DNA of 8,089 nucleotides from Bacteroides sp. (GCA_030151885.1 JASLCG010000047.1:1-8089), one strand, 5' to 3'. Positions 1 to 7,370 are shown, numbered from the stretch's first letter. Notes: generated by a model not told the origin, from the letters alone. Translations and numbers: made by a program.

Positions 1-85
1 TCCTGTAGAGGCAAAAAGAATACGAATTTCTCATAAGAATGTTGATTTTCTTATTGAAAGAAAATTAAAAAGATTAGACAAATGA
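1..85 (+). CDS. C-terminal end of a probable YbbR-domain protein (partial)
   Basis: An open frame enters from the left edge and ends at the TGA at 83-85. The visible 27 residues run from PVEAKRIRISHKN to the basic end LKRLDK. The TGA overlaps the ATG of coaE as ATGA (82-85), which implies translational coupling. No domain can be recognised from this much sequence. The assignment to the YbbR-domain (CdaR-like) family is an inference from gene order, because Bacteroidetes commonly carry a YbbR-domain gene directly before coaE, and from the 'SHKNVDFLIE'-like tail I associate with those proteins. The start and most of the gene lie outside the window. Confidence 0.6.
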   Translation, partial: PVEAKRIRISHKNVDFLIERKLKRLDK

Positions 86-666
86 TTAAGCTTGGTATAA
101 CAGGTGGTATTGCAAGTGGAAAAAGCATGGTAACCAAAATATTAAGCACAATGGGGATTCCTTCCTATCTGACAGACGATAGGGCAAAGGTGTTGATGAA
201 ACAATCGCCTGATATAAAACGCAAGTTAATTGAGTTATTAGGAGAAGAGGTATATATAGGTGGAGAGCTAAATAAAAAAGTATTGGCTAATTTCCTATTT
301 GCAAGTAATGAAAATGCCACTCTAATCAACAATATTGTGCACCCAGTAGTTAAAGAAGACTTTATAGCTTGGGTTAAAATGCATGAAGACTATCCACTAG
401 TCGTAATGGAGTGTGCTATCTTAATAGAAGCAAATTTTATTGATGCTGTTGATGTTTCTGTATTGGTTTATGCTCCGTTAGATGTTAGAATAGAAAGAGC
501 TATAAAAAGAGACGCTTCTACTAGAAATTTGATTGAGCAAAGAATTAAAGCTCAATATCCTGAATCCAAAAAAATTAAACATGTTGATTATTTAATAGAG
601 AATGATGGAGAGTCTTTATTACTACCTCAGGTTTATAAGTTGTTAGAAGATTTAGATATAAACTAA
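82..666 (+). CDS. coaE: Dephospho-CoA kinase
   Basis: Catalyses the last step of coenzyme A synthesis, ATP-dependent phosphorylation of the ribose 3'-hydroxyl of dephospho-CoA, in the cytosol. The protein has 194 residues, normal for the family. Residues 5-15 (GITGGIASGKS) are the Walker A P-loop; D32/D33 lie where the family has its DxD-like acidic site. NNIVHP (83-88) matches the conserved 'I.HP' segment. AILIEA (112-117) stands where most members have PLLFE, so the usual Pro is Ala here. RIERAIKRD (136-144) is the lid arginine region, and RIKAQ (154-158) plus the VDYLIEND stretch (168-175) are the usual C-terminal signature. The start is fixed by the P-loop position and by the ATGA overlap with the upstream gene, so the two are probably one operon. 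A promoter and a new gene follow after 97 bases. Confidence 0.96.
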   Translation: MIKLGITGGIASGKSMVTKILSTMGIPSYLTDDRAKVLMKQSPDIKRKLIELLGEEVYIGGELNKKVLANFLFASNENATLINNIVHPVVKEDFIAWVKMHEDYPLVVMECAILIEANFIDAVDVSVLVYAPLDVRIERAIKRDASTRNLIEQRIKAQYPESKKIKHVDYLIENDGESLLLPQVYKLLEDLDIN

Positions 667-705
667 AATAAATGCCTAACTGTTGAAAAACTCTTTATTT
701 TATCG

Positions 706-736
706 TTGTTACTCTCGTAATGGTGTGTTATTTTTG
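706..736 (+). promoter_or_regulatory. Bacteroidetes-type promoter for the DUF5606 gene
   Basis: TTG at 706-708 is followed, after 20 bases, by TATTTTTG at 729-736. This fits the Bacteroidetes primary sigma factor consensus TTG-N19/20-TAnnTTTG. It lies 27 bases before the ATG at 764, leaving a leader of about 20 bases. It gives the DUF5606 gene its own transcription start separate from coaE. Called from the motif alone. Confidence 0.65.
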
Positions 737-763
737 TAGGCACACATAAATTAAAAAATTGTT

Positions 764-1201
764 ATGCTAAAAACTATTTTATCAATATCTGGAAAACCAG
801 GATTATATAAGCTTGTATCACAAGGAAAGAACATGCTTATTGTTGAAACTATTTCTACTGACAAAAAACGTATACCTGCGTATGCTACTGATAGCATTGT
901 ATCGCTAGGGGACATTGCAATATATACGAACGATTCTGAAGTACCATTAGCTGAAGTTCTTGACAAAATGAAGACTCGATTTGAAGGTGCTACTGCAGAT
1001 TTTAATGCGAAAAAAGCCTCTTTAAATAAGCTACAAGACTTTTTGGGTGATATTTTACCTGATTTTGATCGTGATAGAGTTTATGCTAGTGATATTAAAA
1101 AACTAGTATCTTGGTACAATCTTCTTATTGAAAATGGTATTACTGATTTTTTAGCAGCAGAAGAAGAAGAAGTTGAAGAAGAAACCTCTGAAGAGAAATA
1201 A
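764..1201 (+). CDS. DUF5606-family protein, function unknown
   Basis: A 145-residue cytosolic protein with no signal peptide or membrane segment. The N-terminal part (about 1-55, opening LKTILSISGKPGLYKLV, with IPAYATDSIVSLGDIAIYT at 37-55) matches the DUF5606 family of Bacteroidetes and looks like a small beta-rich domain. Residues 60-130 are predicted helical, with VYASDIKKLVSWYNLL at 106-121 as a conserved-looking segment. The tail from 132 is strongly acidic (EEEEVEEE) and probably disordered. The gene follows coaE in many Bacteroidales, as here, but has its own promoter upstream and a hairpin terminator 22 bases after its stop, so it is probably a single-gene unit. No function is known to me. 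The acidic tail would suit a protein that touches nucleic-acid-binding or ribosomal partners, but that is speculation. Confidence 0.85.
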   Translation: MLKTILSISGKPGLYKLVSQGKNMLIVETISTDKKRIPAYATDSIVSLGDIAIYTNDSEVPLAEVLDKMKTRFEGATADFNAKKASLNKLQDFLGDILPDFDRDRVYASDIKKLVSWYNLLIENGITDFLAAEEEEVEEETSEEK

Positions 1202-1223
1202 GCAGTGCTTATTTAAGATATAT

Positions 1224-1262
1224 AAAAGGTGGGTAGAAAGATTATTTCTACTCACCTTTTTT
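1224..1262 (+). terminator. Rho-independent terminator after the DUF5606 gene
   Basis: A 16-bp stem (1224-1239 pairing with 1245-1260, one G-U wobble) closes a 5-base loop (GATTA). The 3' arm itself ends in a T run reaching 1262, and the 5' arm begins with AAAA. It sits 22 bases past the DUF5606 stop codon and separates that gene from the exported-protein pair that follows. Confidence 0.88.
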
Positions 1263-1327
1263 ATTAGGTAATTAAACCTTTTGTCTTTTAAGGTATCTAA
1301 TAGGTATAAACAACAATATATATAGTT

Positions 1328-1825
1328 ATGAAAAAAATAGTTTTAATTTTAGTGTTAGTTTTAACTTCTACTGTTGGTATCTATGCACAAAGACCTCAAA
1401 AAGGAGGAAAGAACTCTGTTAATCGTAACAGCAATAGAACCGAACGTCTTGAAAAAAGAGTTAATTACATGACAGATGTAATGGTTAAAACATATGCTCT
1501 TGACGAGGCTCAGAGAGTAAAGTTATTGGCTTTGAATAAAGAGCTGATAGTAGCAAATCAGGCTAGTGTAAGGACTTTCAATAGAAAAAACAATCAAGGT
1601 AGAAGAGGAAGGCAGAACTCTAAACAAACAGATAATAGAGTTGTAAAGAACCAACTAGAGTGTAATTGGGCTGCTACTCCAATGTTGCATAAACAATATA
1701 GAATAGGTAAGCTTAATGAAGAAGTGCAAAAATATGAGGTAGGATTGAAAAGTATATTGACTAAAAAGCAATATAAAGAGTATGAGAAAAATATGAAAGA
1801 GCAGCTAGATAAAATGAATAAATGA
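1328..1825 (+). CDS. Small exported basic protein, Spy/LTxxQ-like
   Basis: A 165-residue protein with a clear signal peptide: basic KK at 2-3, hydrophobic core 4-15, and probable cleavage after YA at 19-20, giving a mature N-terminus QRPQKG. The mature part is very basic and mostly helical. Two segments resemble the paired LTxxQ motifs of Spy/CpxP periplasmic proteins: LDEAQ at 58-62 followed by a helix, and LTKKQ at 144-148 followed by YKEYEKNMKEQ. Between them is a low-complexity linker rich in N, R, K and Q (about 84-103). Spy is a periplasmic chaperone and CpxP an envelope-stress regulator in Enterobacteria; whether this protein does either job is inference. Bacteroidetes carry many such short proteins, some labelled DUF4890. 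Only a poor promoter match (TTG at 1281-1283) is visible upstream. The PepSY-like gene follows after 39 bases. Confidence 0.72.
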   Translation: MKKIVLILVLVLTSTVGIYAQRPQKGGKNSVNRNSNRTERLEKRVNYMTDVMVKTYALDEAQRVKLLALNKELIVANQASVRTFNRKNNQGRRGRQNSKQTDNRVVKNQLECNWAATPMLHKQYRIGKLNEEVQKYEVGLKSILTKKQYKEYEKNMKEQLDKMNK

Positions 1826-1864
1826 TTATATTAGTCTCATTATTAACCTAAAACAGATTAACGA

Positions 1865-2293
1865 ATGAGAAATTTTATATCAGTCATTTTACTATTTATC
1901 TGCTTTCCTCTATTTGCAGGAGATGTAATAACAAAAGAACAATTGCCTAAAGAAGCGATTAATCTATTAGATACAAAGCTTAAAGAGTATAAAATTACTA
2001 AGGTTGAATTATATGTAACAAAGCTTGAATCTAAAGCTTATGTAGTGACACTCGAAAATAAATATGAGGTAGTCTTTGGCTCAAGAGGTAATTGGTATAT
2101 AATAGACTTTAAAGAAGATAAAGTACCGGATGCGTTAATACCACCTACTATATTGAGCTATATAGCAAAACATTTTAAAGGTGATGTAATTACTCAAATA
2201 GAACAATCTAAAAGTGAGTACAATTTAGAGTTACAGAGTGATGTATCTGTCTTGTTTGATAAAAAAGGAGCCTTTTTAAAGATAGGCAATTAA
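1865..2293 (+). CDS. Secreted PepSY-like domain protein
   Basis: A 142-residue protein with a signal peptide (hydrophobic 4-17, probable cleavage after LFA at 16-18, mature start GDVITKEQLP). The mature part resembles the PepSY-like (putative beta-lactamase-inhibitor-like) family common in Bacteroidetes. Two half-repeats are visible. The first opens ITKEQLPKEAINLL and ends YEVVFGSRGNWYIIDF (67-82). The second opens ALIPPTILSYIAKHF (90-104) and ends VSVLFDKKGAFLKI (127-140). Each is a helix followed by beta strands ending in a 'FDxxGxW/F' type turn. It should be periplasmic or surface-exposed. It probably shares a transcript with the Spy-like gene 39 bases upstream and ends at the palindromic terminator. 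The family's biochemical role is not known; a protein-binding or inhibitor role is only suggested by fold names. Confidence 0.8.
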   Translation: MRNFISVILLFICFPLFAGDVITKEQLPKEAINLLDTKLKEYKITKVELYVTKLESKAYVVTLENKYEVVFGSRGNWYIIDFKEDKVPDALIPPTILSYIAKHFKGDVITQIEQSKSEYNLELQSDVSVLFDKKGAFLKIGN

Positions 2294-2324
2294 AAAAAGA
2301 GCAATATTAATATTGCTCTTTTTT
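2293..2324. terminator. Perfect palindrome, two-way terminator between converging genes
   Basis: The 32 bases are a perfect inverted repeat: six A, GAGCAATATT, its complement AATATTGCTC, then six T. Read on either strand it is a hairpin ending in a T run, so it can stop both the PepSY-like transcript (stop at 2291-2293) and the sdaA transcript from the opposite strand (stop at 2330). The stop codon of the PepSY-like gene touches the A run. Confidence 0.88.
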
Positions 2325-2329
2325 ATTAT

Positions 2330-3538
2330 TTACATTTGCTCATAATCCTTGGCCAAACCTCCTTGGCTAGTTTCTTTATATAGAGAAGGTAAATCGTGTC
2401 CTGTTTGTTTCATGACTTTTACAACTCTGTCGAACGATACTCTGTGTTTGCCATCAGTAAAGGTAGAGTAGATATTTGAATCTAAAGCTCTAACTGCTGC
2501 ATAGGCATTACGCTCTATACAAGGTATTTGTACTAATCCACATACAGGATCGCAAGTCATTCCTAAATGATGCTCTAGTCCCATTTCTGCAGCATACTCT
2601 ATTTGTGCAGGACTTCCACCGAATAGTTGATTGGCAGCTCCAGCAGCCATAGCACAGGCTACACCTACTTCTCCCTGACACCCTACTTCTGCACCAGATA
2701 TTGAGGCGTTGTGTTTTACAATATTTCCAATAAGTCCAGCTGTAGCAAGAGCTCTTAATATTCTGATGTCACTAAAATCTCTTGTTTGTTGTAAGTAGTA
2801 AAGTACGGCAGGCATAACCCCACATGAACCGCAGGTAGGAGCTGTAACAATTTCTCCACCAGATGCATTTTCTTCACTAACAGCCAACGCGTATGAAAAT
2901 ACAAGCCCTCTAGATTTAAGAGAGCGCGTATATCCAGTTGCTTTGATATTGTAAGTTGCTGCTTTTCTTCTAATGTTAAGAGGACCAGGCAACACTCCTT
3001 CTTCATTTAGCCCTCTATGAATTGCATCTTGCATTGTTTTCCATACTTCTGCTAGATAGTCCCAAATATCAGAATCTTCGCACTCTTGTACATACTCCCA
3101 GTATGATTTTCCTGTTTTCTCACACCAATTAAGAATTTCAGTCATGTTTTTCATGAAATACACATCTTTCGTCTCAACATGCGAATCATCTCCTTCTTCT
3201 TCTAATGCACCCCCTCCAACACTGTAAATAGTCCATTGGTCCATCTCTTTCCCATTTTTATCATAGGCAATAAATGTCATGCCATTAGGGTGATATGGCA
3301 AGAATATTTCAGGAACCCATTCTAGTTCTACTTCTCCTTTAGGTTGAAGTGTGTCTAGTATGGCAATGTCTGTCATATGTCCTTTTCCTGTTGCAGCCAA
3401 ACTTCCATACAAAATTACCTTGAAACGGACTGCAGAAGGATGTTTTTCTAAGAATAACTCCGCTGCTTTTCTAGGGCCCATAGTGTGACTACTGGAAGGG
3501 CCAGTACCAATACGATAAAGCTCTTTAATAGTTTTCAT
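2330..3538 (-). CDS. sdaA: L-serine ammonia-lyase (iron-sulfur L-serine dehydratase)
   Basis: Converts L-serine to pyruvate and ammonia in the cytosol using an oxygen-sensitive [4Fe-4S] cluster rather than PLP. The single chain of 402 residues carries both halves. The N-terminal SDH beta domain has GTGPSSSHTMGPRKAA at 11-26 and GSLAATGKGHMTD at 45-57. The alpha domain has APTCGSCGVMPA at 233-244, GCQGEVGVACAMAAG at 286-300 and GMTCDPVCGLVQIPC at 326-340. C287, C329 and C340 are the likely cluster ligands: their spacing (42 and 11) equals that of the ligands I recall for the Legionella pneumophila enzyme (Cys343, 385, 396). That enzyme also uses a C-terminal Cys as fourth ligand; here the chain ends AKDYEQM with no Cys. 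The protein is shorter than E. coli SdaA (about 454). It is last in the corA-sdaA unit, 21 bases after the corA stop. Symbol sdaA is by family, not proven orthology. Confidence 0.95.
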   Translation of the reverse strand: MKTIKELYRIGTGPSSSHTMGPRKAAELFLEKHPSAVRFKVILYGSLAATGKGHMTDIAILDTLQPKGEVELEWVPEIFLPYHPNGMTFIAYDKNGKEMDQWTIYSVGGGALEEEGDDSHVETKDVYFMKNMTEILNWCEKTGKSYWEYVQECEDSDIWDYLAEVWKTMQDAIHRGLNEEGVLPGPLNIRRKAATYNIKATGYTRSLKSRGLVFSYALAVSEENASGGEIVTAPTCGSCGVMPAVLYYLQQTRDFSDIRILRALATAGLIGNIVKHNASISGAEVGCQGEVGVACAMAAGAANQLFGGSPAQIEYAAEMGLEHHLGMTCDPVCGLVQIPCIERNAYAAVRALDSNIYSTFTDGKHRVSFDRVVKVMKQTGHDLPSLYKETSQGGLAKDYEQM

Positions 3539-3559
3539 GACTGATTTTATTTTATAAGG

Positions 3560-4594
3560 TTAATACCACTTCTTGATTTTGAAATAAATATACACAATAA
3601 TCCCCAATAATATCATTATTCCCCATGCAATAGCATATCCATACTTTAAGTTAAGCTCTGGCATAGATTCGAAATTCATACCCCATACACCAACTAAAAA
3701 GGTTAAAGGGATAAAAATAGTGGATACTACGGTTAACCTTTTCATGATATCATTCATTTTTAAATCATTGGTCGATATATACAAATCAGCAAGTGAAGAG
3801 AGAGTTTCTCTACTGAGCTCTATACTTTGTAATACATACTGTAAATGATCATTTACATCGTTAAAGAAGGCTTTGTTTTCGTGCCTTATTAAGAGGGTAT
3901 TCGCTCTTAAAATTCTACCGTACTGCTCTTTTAGTGGTAGTACAGCTTTTTTTACTTGTATATATTGTTTTCTGCTTTTTTGTATTTCTGCCCCTAGATT
4001 TTCATATCCTTTGTTTGTTAGGATGAGTTCTTCAATATCGTCAAGTCTATCATTTACGTCTGTTATAGTCCTAATATGATTGGTTATAATTCCATTAGTA
4101 ACAACACTTAAAAGATAATCGATGTTTCGTTGACGTATGCGTAGGGTGTCTTGCTCTAGAGCTTCAATTATCTTATCCATAAATGGAAGTTTAAGCTCAG
4201 AAAAGGTGATCAGATAATTAGGTCCCAATACACTAGTAATTTGTAAGGGCTGATAATCAGCATCAATATCCTTGACAAAATATTTTAATAGAGTAATAAT
4301 AAAATCATCATACTCTTCAATTTTTGTAGGGTGGTTAATGTTTAAAATATCCTGAGTTAGTAGGAAGTTTAGGTTAAACTTATCAGCAATCTTTTTGATA
4401 ATATCTGTATCACTAAGTCCATCTACTTTTATCCAATGTTTTGTGGATGGGTCTAGTTGTATTTTATCATGATTGTCTGTAGAAACAACTTTATGGTCTA
4501 CTCCAGATGTTGTATAAGAGTAGATACTGATTGTTGTAGGAGCAGACTCATCGCCGTTATAGATGAGCTGCTCCATAAGTAAATTATTATTCAT
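3560..4594 (-). CDS. corA: CorA-type magnesium/divalent cation transporter
   Basis: A 344-residue inner-membrane channel subunit; CorA proteins work as pentamers passing Mg2+ (sometimes Co2+ or Ni2+) down the membrane potential. Residues 1-about 280 form the cytosolic part, with beta-rich start and long stalk helices (about 140-285, for example RQRNIDYLLSVVTNGII at 154-170). Membrane helix 1 is about 286-305 (VVSTIFIPLTFLVGVWG) and is followed at once by the signature GMN at 305-307 in WGMNFESMPEL, the selectivity loop. Membrane helix 2 is about 320-338, and the chain ends with the basic tail KIKKWY inside the cell. Starts at M1 or M7 are both possible; M1 was kept because it leaves a leader of about 20 bases from the promoter at 4620-4649. 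It lies 72 bases after mutS2 and 21 bases before the serine lyase gene. Confidence 0.94.
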   Translation of the reverse strand: MNNNLLMEQLIYNGDESAPTTISIYSYTTSGVDHKVVSTDNHDKIQLDPSTKHWIKVDGLSDTDIIKKIADKFNLNFLLTQDILNINHPTKIEEYDDFIITLLKYFVKDIDADYQPLQITSVLGPNYLITFSELKLPFMDKIIEALEQDTLRIRQRNIDYLLSVVTNGIITNHIRTITDVNDRLDDIEELILTNKGYENLGAEIQKSRKQYIQVKKAVLPLKEQYGRILRANTLLIRHENKAFFNDVNDHLQYVLQSIELSRETLSSLADLYISTNDLKMNDIMKRLTVVSTIFIPLTFLVGVWGMNFESMPELNLKYGYAIAWGIMILLGIIVYIYFKIKKWY

Positions 4595-4619
4595 CTTGCT
4601 GTGATTATAGAGCTATAAA

Positions 4620-4649
4620 CAAAGATAATATATGTAATTACTTAGACAA
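4620..4649 (-). promoter_or_regulatory. Bacteroidetes-type promoter for corA-sdaA
   Basis: Read on the minus strand, TTG (4649-4647) is followed after exactly 19 bases by TATCTTTG (4627-4620), a full match to TTG-N19-TAnnTTTG. It lies in the 72-base gap between mutS2 and corA and would start RNA about 20 bases before the corA ATG at 4594. It allows corA and sdaA to be expressed without reading through mutS2. Confidence 0.72.
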
Positions 4650-4666
4650 GAAATGTGTTTAGAATT

Positions 4667-7153
4667 CTACAATTCAACGACTGTTTTACCAGCTCCACCA
4701 AACTGTACATGTTCATCGTGATAGTCTCTTACTCCAGGGTTCGATGCTAAGAAATCTCTAGTTAAGCTACGTAGAATTCCTGTTCCAGTACCATGAAGAA
4801 TACTAACTCTATTTACACCTACAAGAATTGCATCGTCTATAAAGTAGGATATAGCTTGTAGTGCCTCGTCTCCACGCATTCCACGCACATCTAACTCTTG
4901 TTTAAAATTTAATTTTTTCTCATGCATTGAGTCATGTGTTTGGCCACTTATAACACTATTCTTTGGGGCAGCTTTTACAGGTGTGTTGCTTTTTTCGAGT
5001 TTAGCCAACTTAGTAGTTGTTTTTAGCTGTCCAAATAGAACGATTACATTTTTACCATTAATTTCAAGAACTTCACCGACACTGTTTTGACCTTTTATGC
5101 GGACATGAGAGCCTACCTCAATAGGAGATTCTTTTTTAACAATAGGTTTATTGTCTCTTTTTTCTTCTTTGCGCTGCTGTTTTCTCTCTTGACGGTTTTT
5201 TATTTGCTCCATTTTTCTAGCTATTGCATCTTTCTTGTCAATAGCTTCCATTTCATTAAGATGTCTCTTGAAGTCATCTAAATTTTTACGAGCATCTTTT
5301 GTTTTATTCTTTTCAGCTTGAGCCTCTTTAATAGATCGAATTGTATTTTCAATAACAGAATTAGACTGTTGAAGTAGATTTTTTGCTTCCTCTTGCGACT
5401 TCTTAATAATTTCTTTCTTCTCTTTGTGCAGAGATTCTATTTCTTGGGCATACTTGGCAATAGTATCCTCCATCTCTTTCTCTTTCTGTCGGATATTTCT
5501 GCGTTTCTTTTCCCAATATCTTTTATCACGAACTATGTCTTGTAAGTATTTATCGGCATTAATATACTCTGCTCCAACAATATCTGAAGCATCTTGAATA
5601 ATCTCTTCAGGAAGGCCTATTTTACGGGCTATCTCTACAGCAAAAGAACTACCAGGATTCCCAATTTCTAATTGAAATAGGGCTTGCATCTGATGTCTGT
5701 CATATAACATTGCTCCATTGATGATTCCCTCATGATCTTCTGCATAATGTTTTAAATTCTGATAATGAGTAGTAATAACACCGAAAGCTTTTTGTTCGTT
5801 GAATCGTTTTAAAAGAGCTTCTGCAATTGCTCCACCAATTTGAGGTTCAGTACCACCACCAAACTCATCTATCAGTAAAAGGCTGTTATCGTTACAGTTT
5901 TTTACCATCATTTTCATATTGGTAAGGTGAGAAGAATAGGTACTTAAATCATCCTCAATTGATTGTTCATCACCTATGTCCATAAATATACTTCCAAATA
6001 TACCTACTTCACTATTTTCTCTAATAGGAATTAGTAATCCATTTTGAGTCATGTACTGTAATAACCCCACTGTTTTTAAACAAACAGATTTACCTCCAGC
6101 ATTAGGGCCAGAAATGATGAGTATACGATTTTTGCCATCTAGCTCTATATCGAGAGGAACAACTTTCTTGTTTACTCTGGCTAATGCTCTTTGAAGTAAC
6201 GGGTGTATCGCTGTATCCCACTTTAAAAGAGGTTTGTTAATGACTGTAGGTCTGATGCATTTATTCTCTAATGCGAAATACGCTTTGGCTCTAATAAAAT
6301 CTATTTCTGCCAAAAATTCATAAGATTCTAATATATCTTGTAGGTAGGGGCGTATGGCTGTTGAAAACTCAATCAGAATACGAATAATCTCTTTGCGCTC
6401 TTCAGCTTCAAGTTCACGTATTCTATTATTAGCTTCAACAACTTCGGCTGGCTCTATAAATACAGTTTTTCCACTAGCCGATTCATCATGTACAATTCCT
6501 TTTAATTTGCGTTTAAGGGCAGGTGCTACTGGAATAACTAATCTACCATCGCGAAGGGTAGGGGCAGCATCTTTCTCTACATATCCGTCTTTTTGGGCAT
6601 TTCGTAGAATTCGGTTAAGTGAGCTAGAGATGCCACTGGTTGTACTAGCTAGCTCTCTGCGGATAGATAAAAGTTTGTTTGAAGCATTATCTTTCACCTT
6701 TCCATATTTATCTATAATAGCATCAATGTCTTTTAATAGGCGAGGGTATACTTGTACCTCACCAATTAGGTTATAGAGGTTCGGATATAGGATATCTCCC
6801 TCCTCTTGATCTTCGGGAGTCTCATGAAGGAAATTAATAATCTGTATAATGGTATCAAGAGATCTTCTGAAGTCAAAAAGCTCAGGCTCTTCTAAATACA
6901 TCCCTTCTACTTTAATTTTATTTAGTGATGGGCGTACATCAAAGAAATATTGATCGGGAAAACTTTTCTGTTCAAGAATAATTTGAAGAAATTCATTGGT
7001 CTGATCTAACCACTCAGAAACGGATGTAAAGTCTTTAGAAAAGGCCATACTATCCACCCTGTCTTCACCCAATGTGCTTAAACACTTTGATTTAAGTAAT
7101 ACTCTAATCTGCTCAAACCCTATTTTATGTTCAAAATTATTCGGATATATCAT
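4667..7153 (-). CDS. mutS2: MutS2 ATPase with KOW-like and Smr domains
   Basis: An 828-residue cytosolic protein, full length for MutS2. Order: N-terminal core and clamp-like helices (1-about 320, with PTLRDGRLVIPV at 198-209 and SGKTVFIEPAEVVEANN at 227-243); ABC-type ATPase with Walker A GPNAGGKS at 349-356, the STYSSH segment at 404-409, Walker B LLLIDEFGGGTEP at 425-437 and a TTHY switch at 461-464; a long charged coiled coil (about 540-670); a KOW-like module about 678-720 (VGSHVRI then VGEVLEINGKNVIVLFG); and a C-terminal Smr domain (about 752-828) with LDVRG at 754-758 and HGTGTG at 787-792. MutS2 lacks the mismatch-recognition domain of MutS. It has been linked to suppression of recombination and, in Bacillus subtilis, to rescue of collided ribosomes; the Smr part can be a nuclease. 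Which role applies here is unknown. First gene of the leftward cluster, with its own promoter upstream. Confidence 0.97.
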   Translation of the reverse strand: MIYPNNFEHKIGFEQIRVLLKSKCLSTLGEDRVDSMAFSKDFTSVSEWLDQTNEFLQIILEQKSFPDQYFFDVRPSLNKIKVEGMYLEEPELFDFRRSLDTIIQIINFLHETPEDQEEGDILYPNLYNLIGEVQVYPRLLKDIDAIIDKYGKVKDNASNKLLSIRRELASTTSGISSSLNRILRNAQKDGYVEKDAAPTLRDGRLVIPVAPALKRKLKGIVHDESASGKTVFIEPAEVVEANNRIRELEAEERKEIIRILIEFSTAIRPYLQDILESYEFLAEIDFIRAKAYFALENKCIRPTVINKPLLKWDTAIHPLLQRALARVNKKVVPLDIELDGKNRILIISGPNAGGKSVCLKTVGLLQYMTQNGLLIPIRENSEVGIFGSIFMDIGDEQSIEDDLSTYSSHLTNMKMMVKNCNDNSLLLIDEFGGGTEPQIGGAIAEALLKRFNEQKAFGVITTHYQNLKHYAEDHEGIINGAMLYDRHQMQALFQLEIGNPGSSFAVEIARKIGLPEEIIQDASDIVGAEYINADKYLQDIVRDKRYWEKKRRNIRQKEKEMEDTIAKYAQEIESLHKEKKEIIKKSQEEAKNLLQQSNSVIENTIRSIKEAQAEKNKTKDARKNLDDFKRHLNEMEAIDKKDAIARKMEQIKNRQERKQQRKEEKRDNKPIVKKESPIEVGSHVRIKGQNSVGEVLEINGKNVIVLFGQLKTTTKLAKLEKSNTPVKAAPKNSVISGQTHDSMHEKKLNFKQELDVRGMRGDEALQAISYFIDDAILVGVNRVSILHGTGTGILRSLTRDFLASNPGVRDYHDEHVQFGGAGKTVVEL

Positions 7154-7177
7154 GTCTATTAATCTACTATTGAATTA

Positions 7178-7185
7178 CAAAAGTA
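7178..7185 (-). promoter_or_regulatory. -7 promoter element for mutS2
   Basis: On the minus strand TACTTTTG (7185-7178) fits the TAnnTTTG element of Bacteroidetes promoters, 24 bases ahead of the mutS2 ATG (7151-7153), giving a leader of about 20 bases. No good TTG is found 19-20 bases further upstream, so the -33 part is weak or absent. Confidence 0.5.
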
Positions 7186-7216
7186 CAACATTTTAAGAAG
7201 TTTCTTAGTTCTGTGT

Positions 7217-7246
7217 TTGGATATTTAAAAAAGATTAGTACCTTTG
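7217..7246 (+). promoter_or_regulatory. Bacteroidetes-type promoter for tRNA-Ser
   Basis: TTG at 7217-7219 (within TTTG), a 19-base spacer and TACCTTTG at 7239-7246 give a full TTG-N19-TAnnTTTG match. It lies 39 bases before the mature 5' end of the tRNA, so a leader of about 32 bases would be removed by RNase P. It is divergent from the mutS2 promoter, with the two -7 elements about 53 bases apart. Confidence 0.75.
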
Positions 7247-7285
7247 CAACGCTTTCGAAAGGAAGAACATCACGAGTGAGTGACT

Positions 7286-7370
7286 GGAGAGGTGGCAGAG
7301 TGGTCGATTGCGGCGGTCTTGAAAACCGTTGAGCTGCGAGGCTCCGGGGGTTCGAATCCCTCCCTCTCCG
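7286..7370 (+). tRNA. tRNA-Ser (anticodon UGA)
   Basis: An 85-base class II tRNA. Acceptor stem GGAGAGG (7286-7292) pairs perfectly with CCTCTCC (7363-7369), with G at 7370 as discriminator. The D stem is GCA/TGC (7295-7297, 7309-7311). The anticodon stem is 7313-7317 with 7325-7329, and loop CTTGAAA holds TGA at 7320-7322, reading UCA and other UCN serine codons. The long variable arm (7330-7345) forms GAGC/GCTC. The T stem is 7346-7350 with 7358-7362 (one G-U) around TTCGAAT. CCA is not encoded (the genome continues CAA), so it must be added by enzyme. Long variable arm and anticodon both give serine. Confidence 0.97.

Noticed and set aside
751..966. Minus-strand frame opposite the DUF5606 gene
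   Set aside because: It is a shadow of the clearly coding plus-strand gene and resembles no family.
1263..1327. Possible promoter before the Spy-like gene (TTG at 1281-1283, TATAAACA at 1305-1312)
   Set aside because: The spacing is 21 bases and the second element lacks the TTTG part, so the match is no better than expected in AT-rich DNA.
2755..3006. Second minus-strand frame inside the serine lyase gene
   Set aside because: It lies out of frame within a fully conserved enzyme and has no recognisable domain.
3873..4079. Plus-strand hydrophobic frame inside corA
   Set aside because: It is antisense to corA; its hydrophobicity comes from reading the complement of charged helical codons.
5087..5281. 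Plus-strand F/L-rich frame inside mutS2
   Set aside because: It is antisense to the Lys/Glu-rich coiled-coil region, which always gives Phe/Leu-rich shadows.
6354..6776. 140-codon plus-strand frame inside mutS2
   Set aside because: It is antisense to the conserved MutS2 core (residues about 126-266) with no family resemblance of its own.
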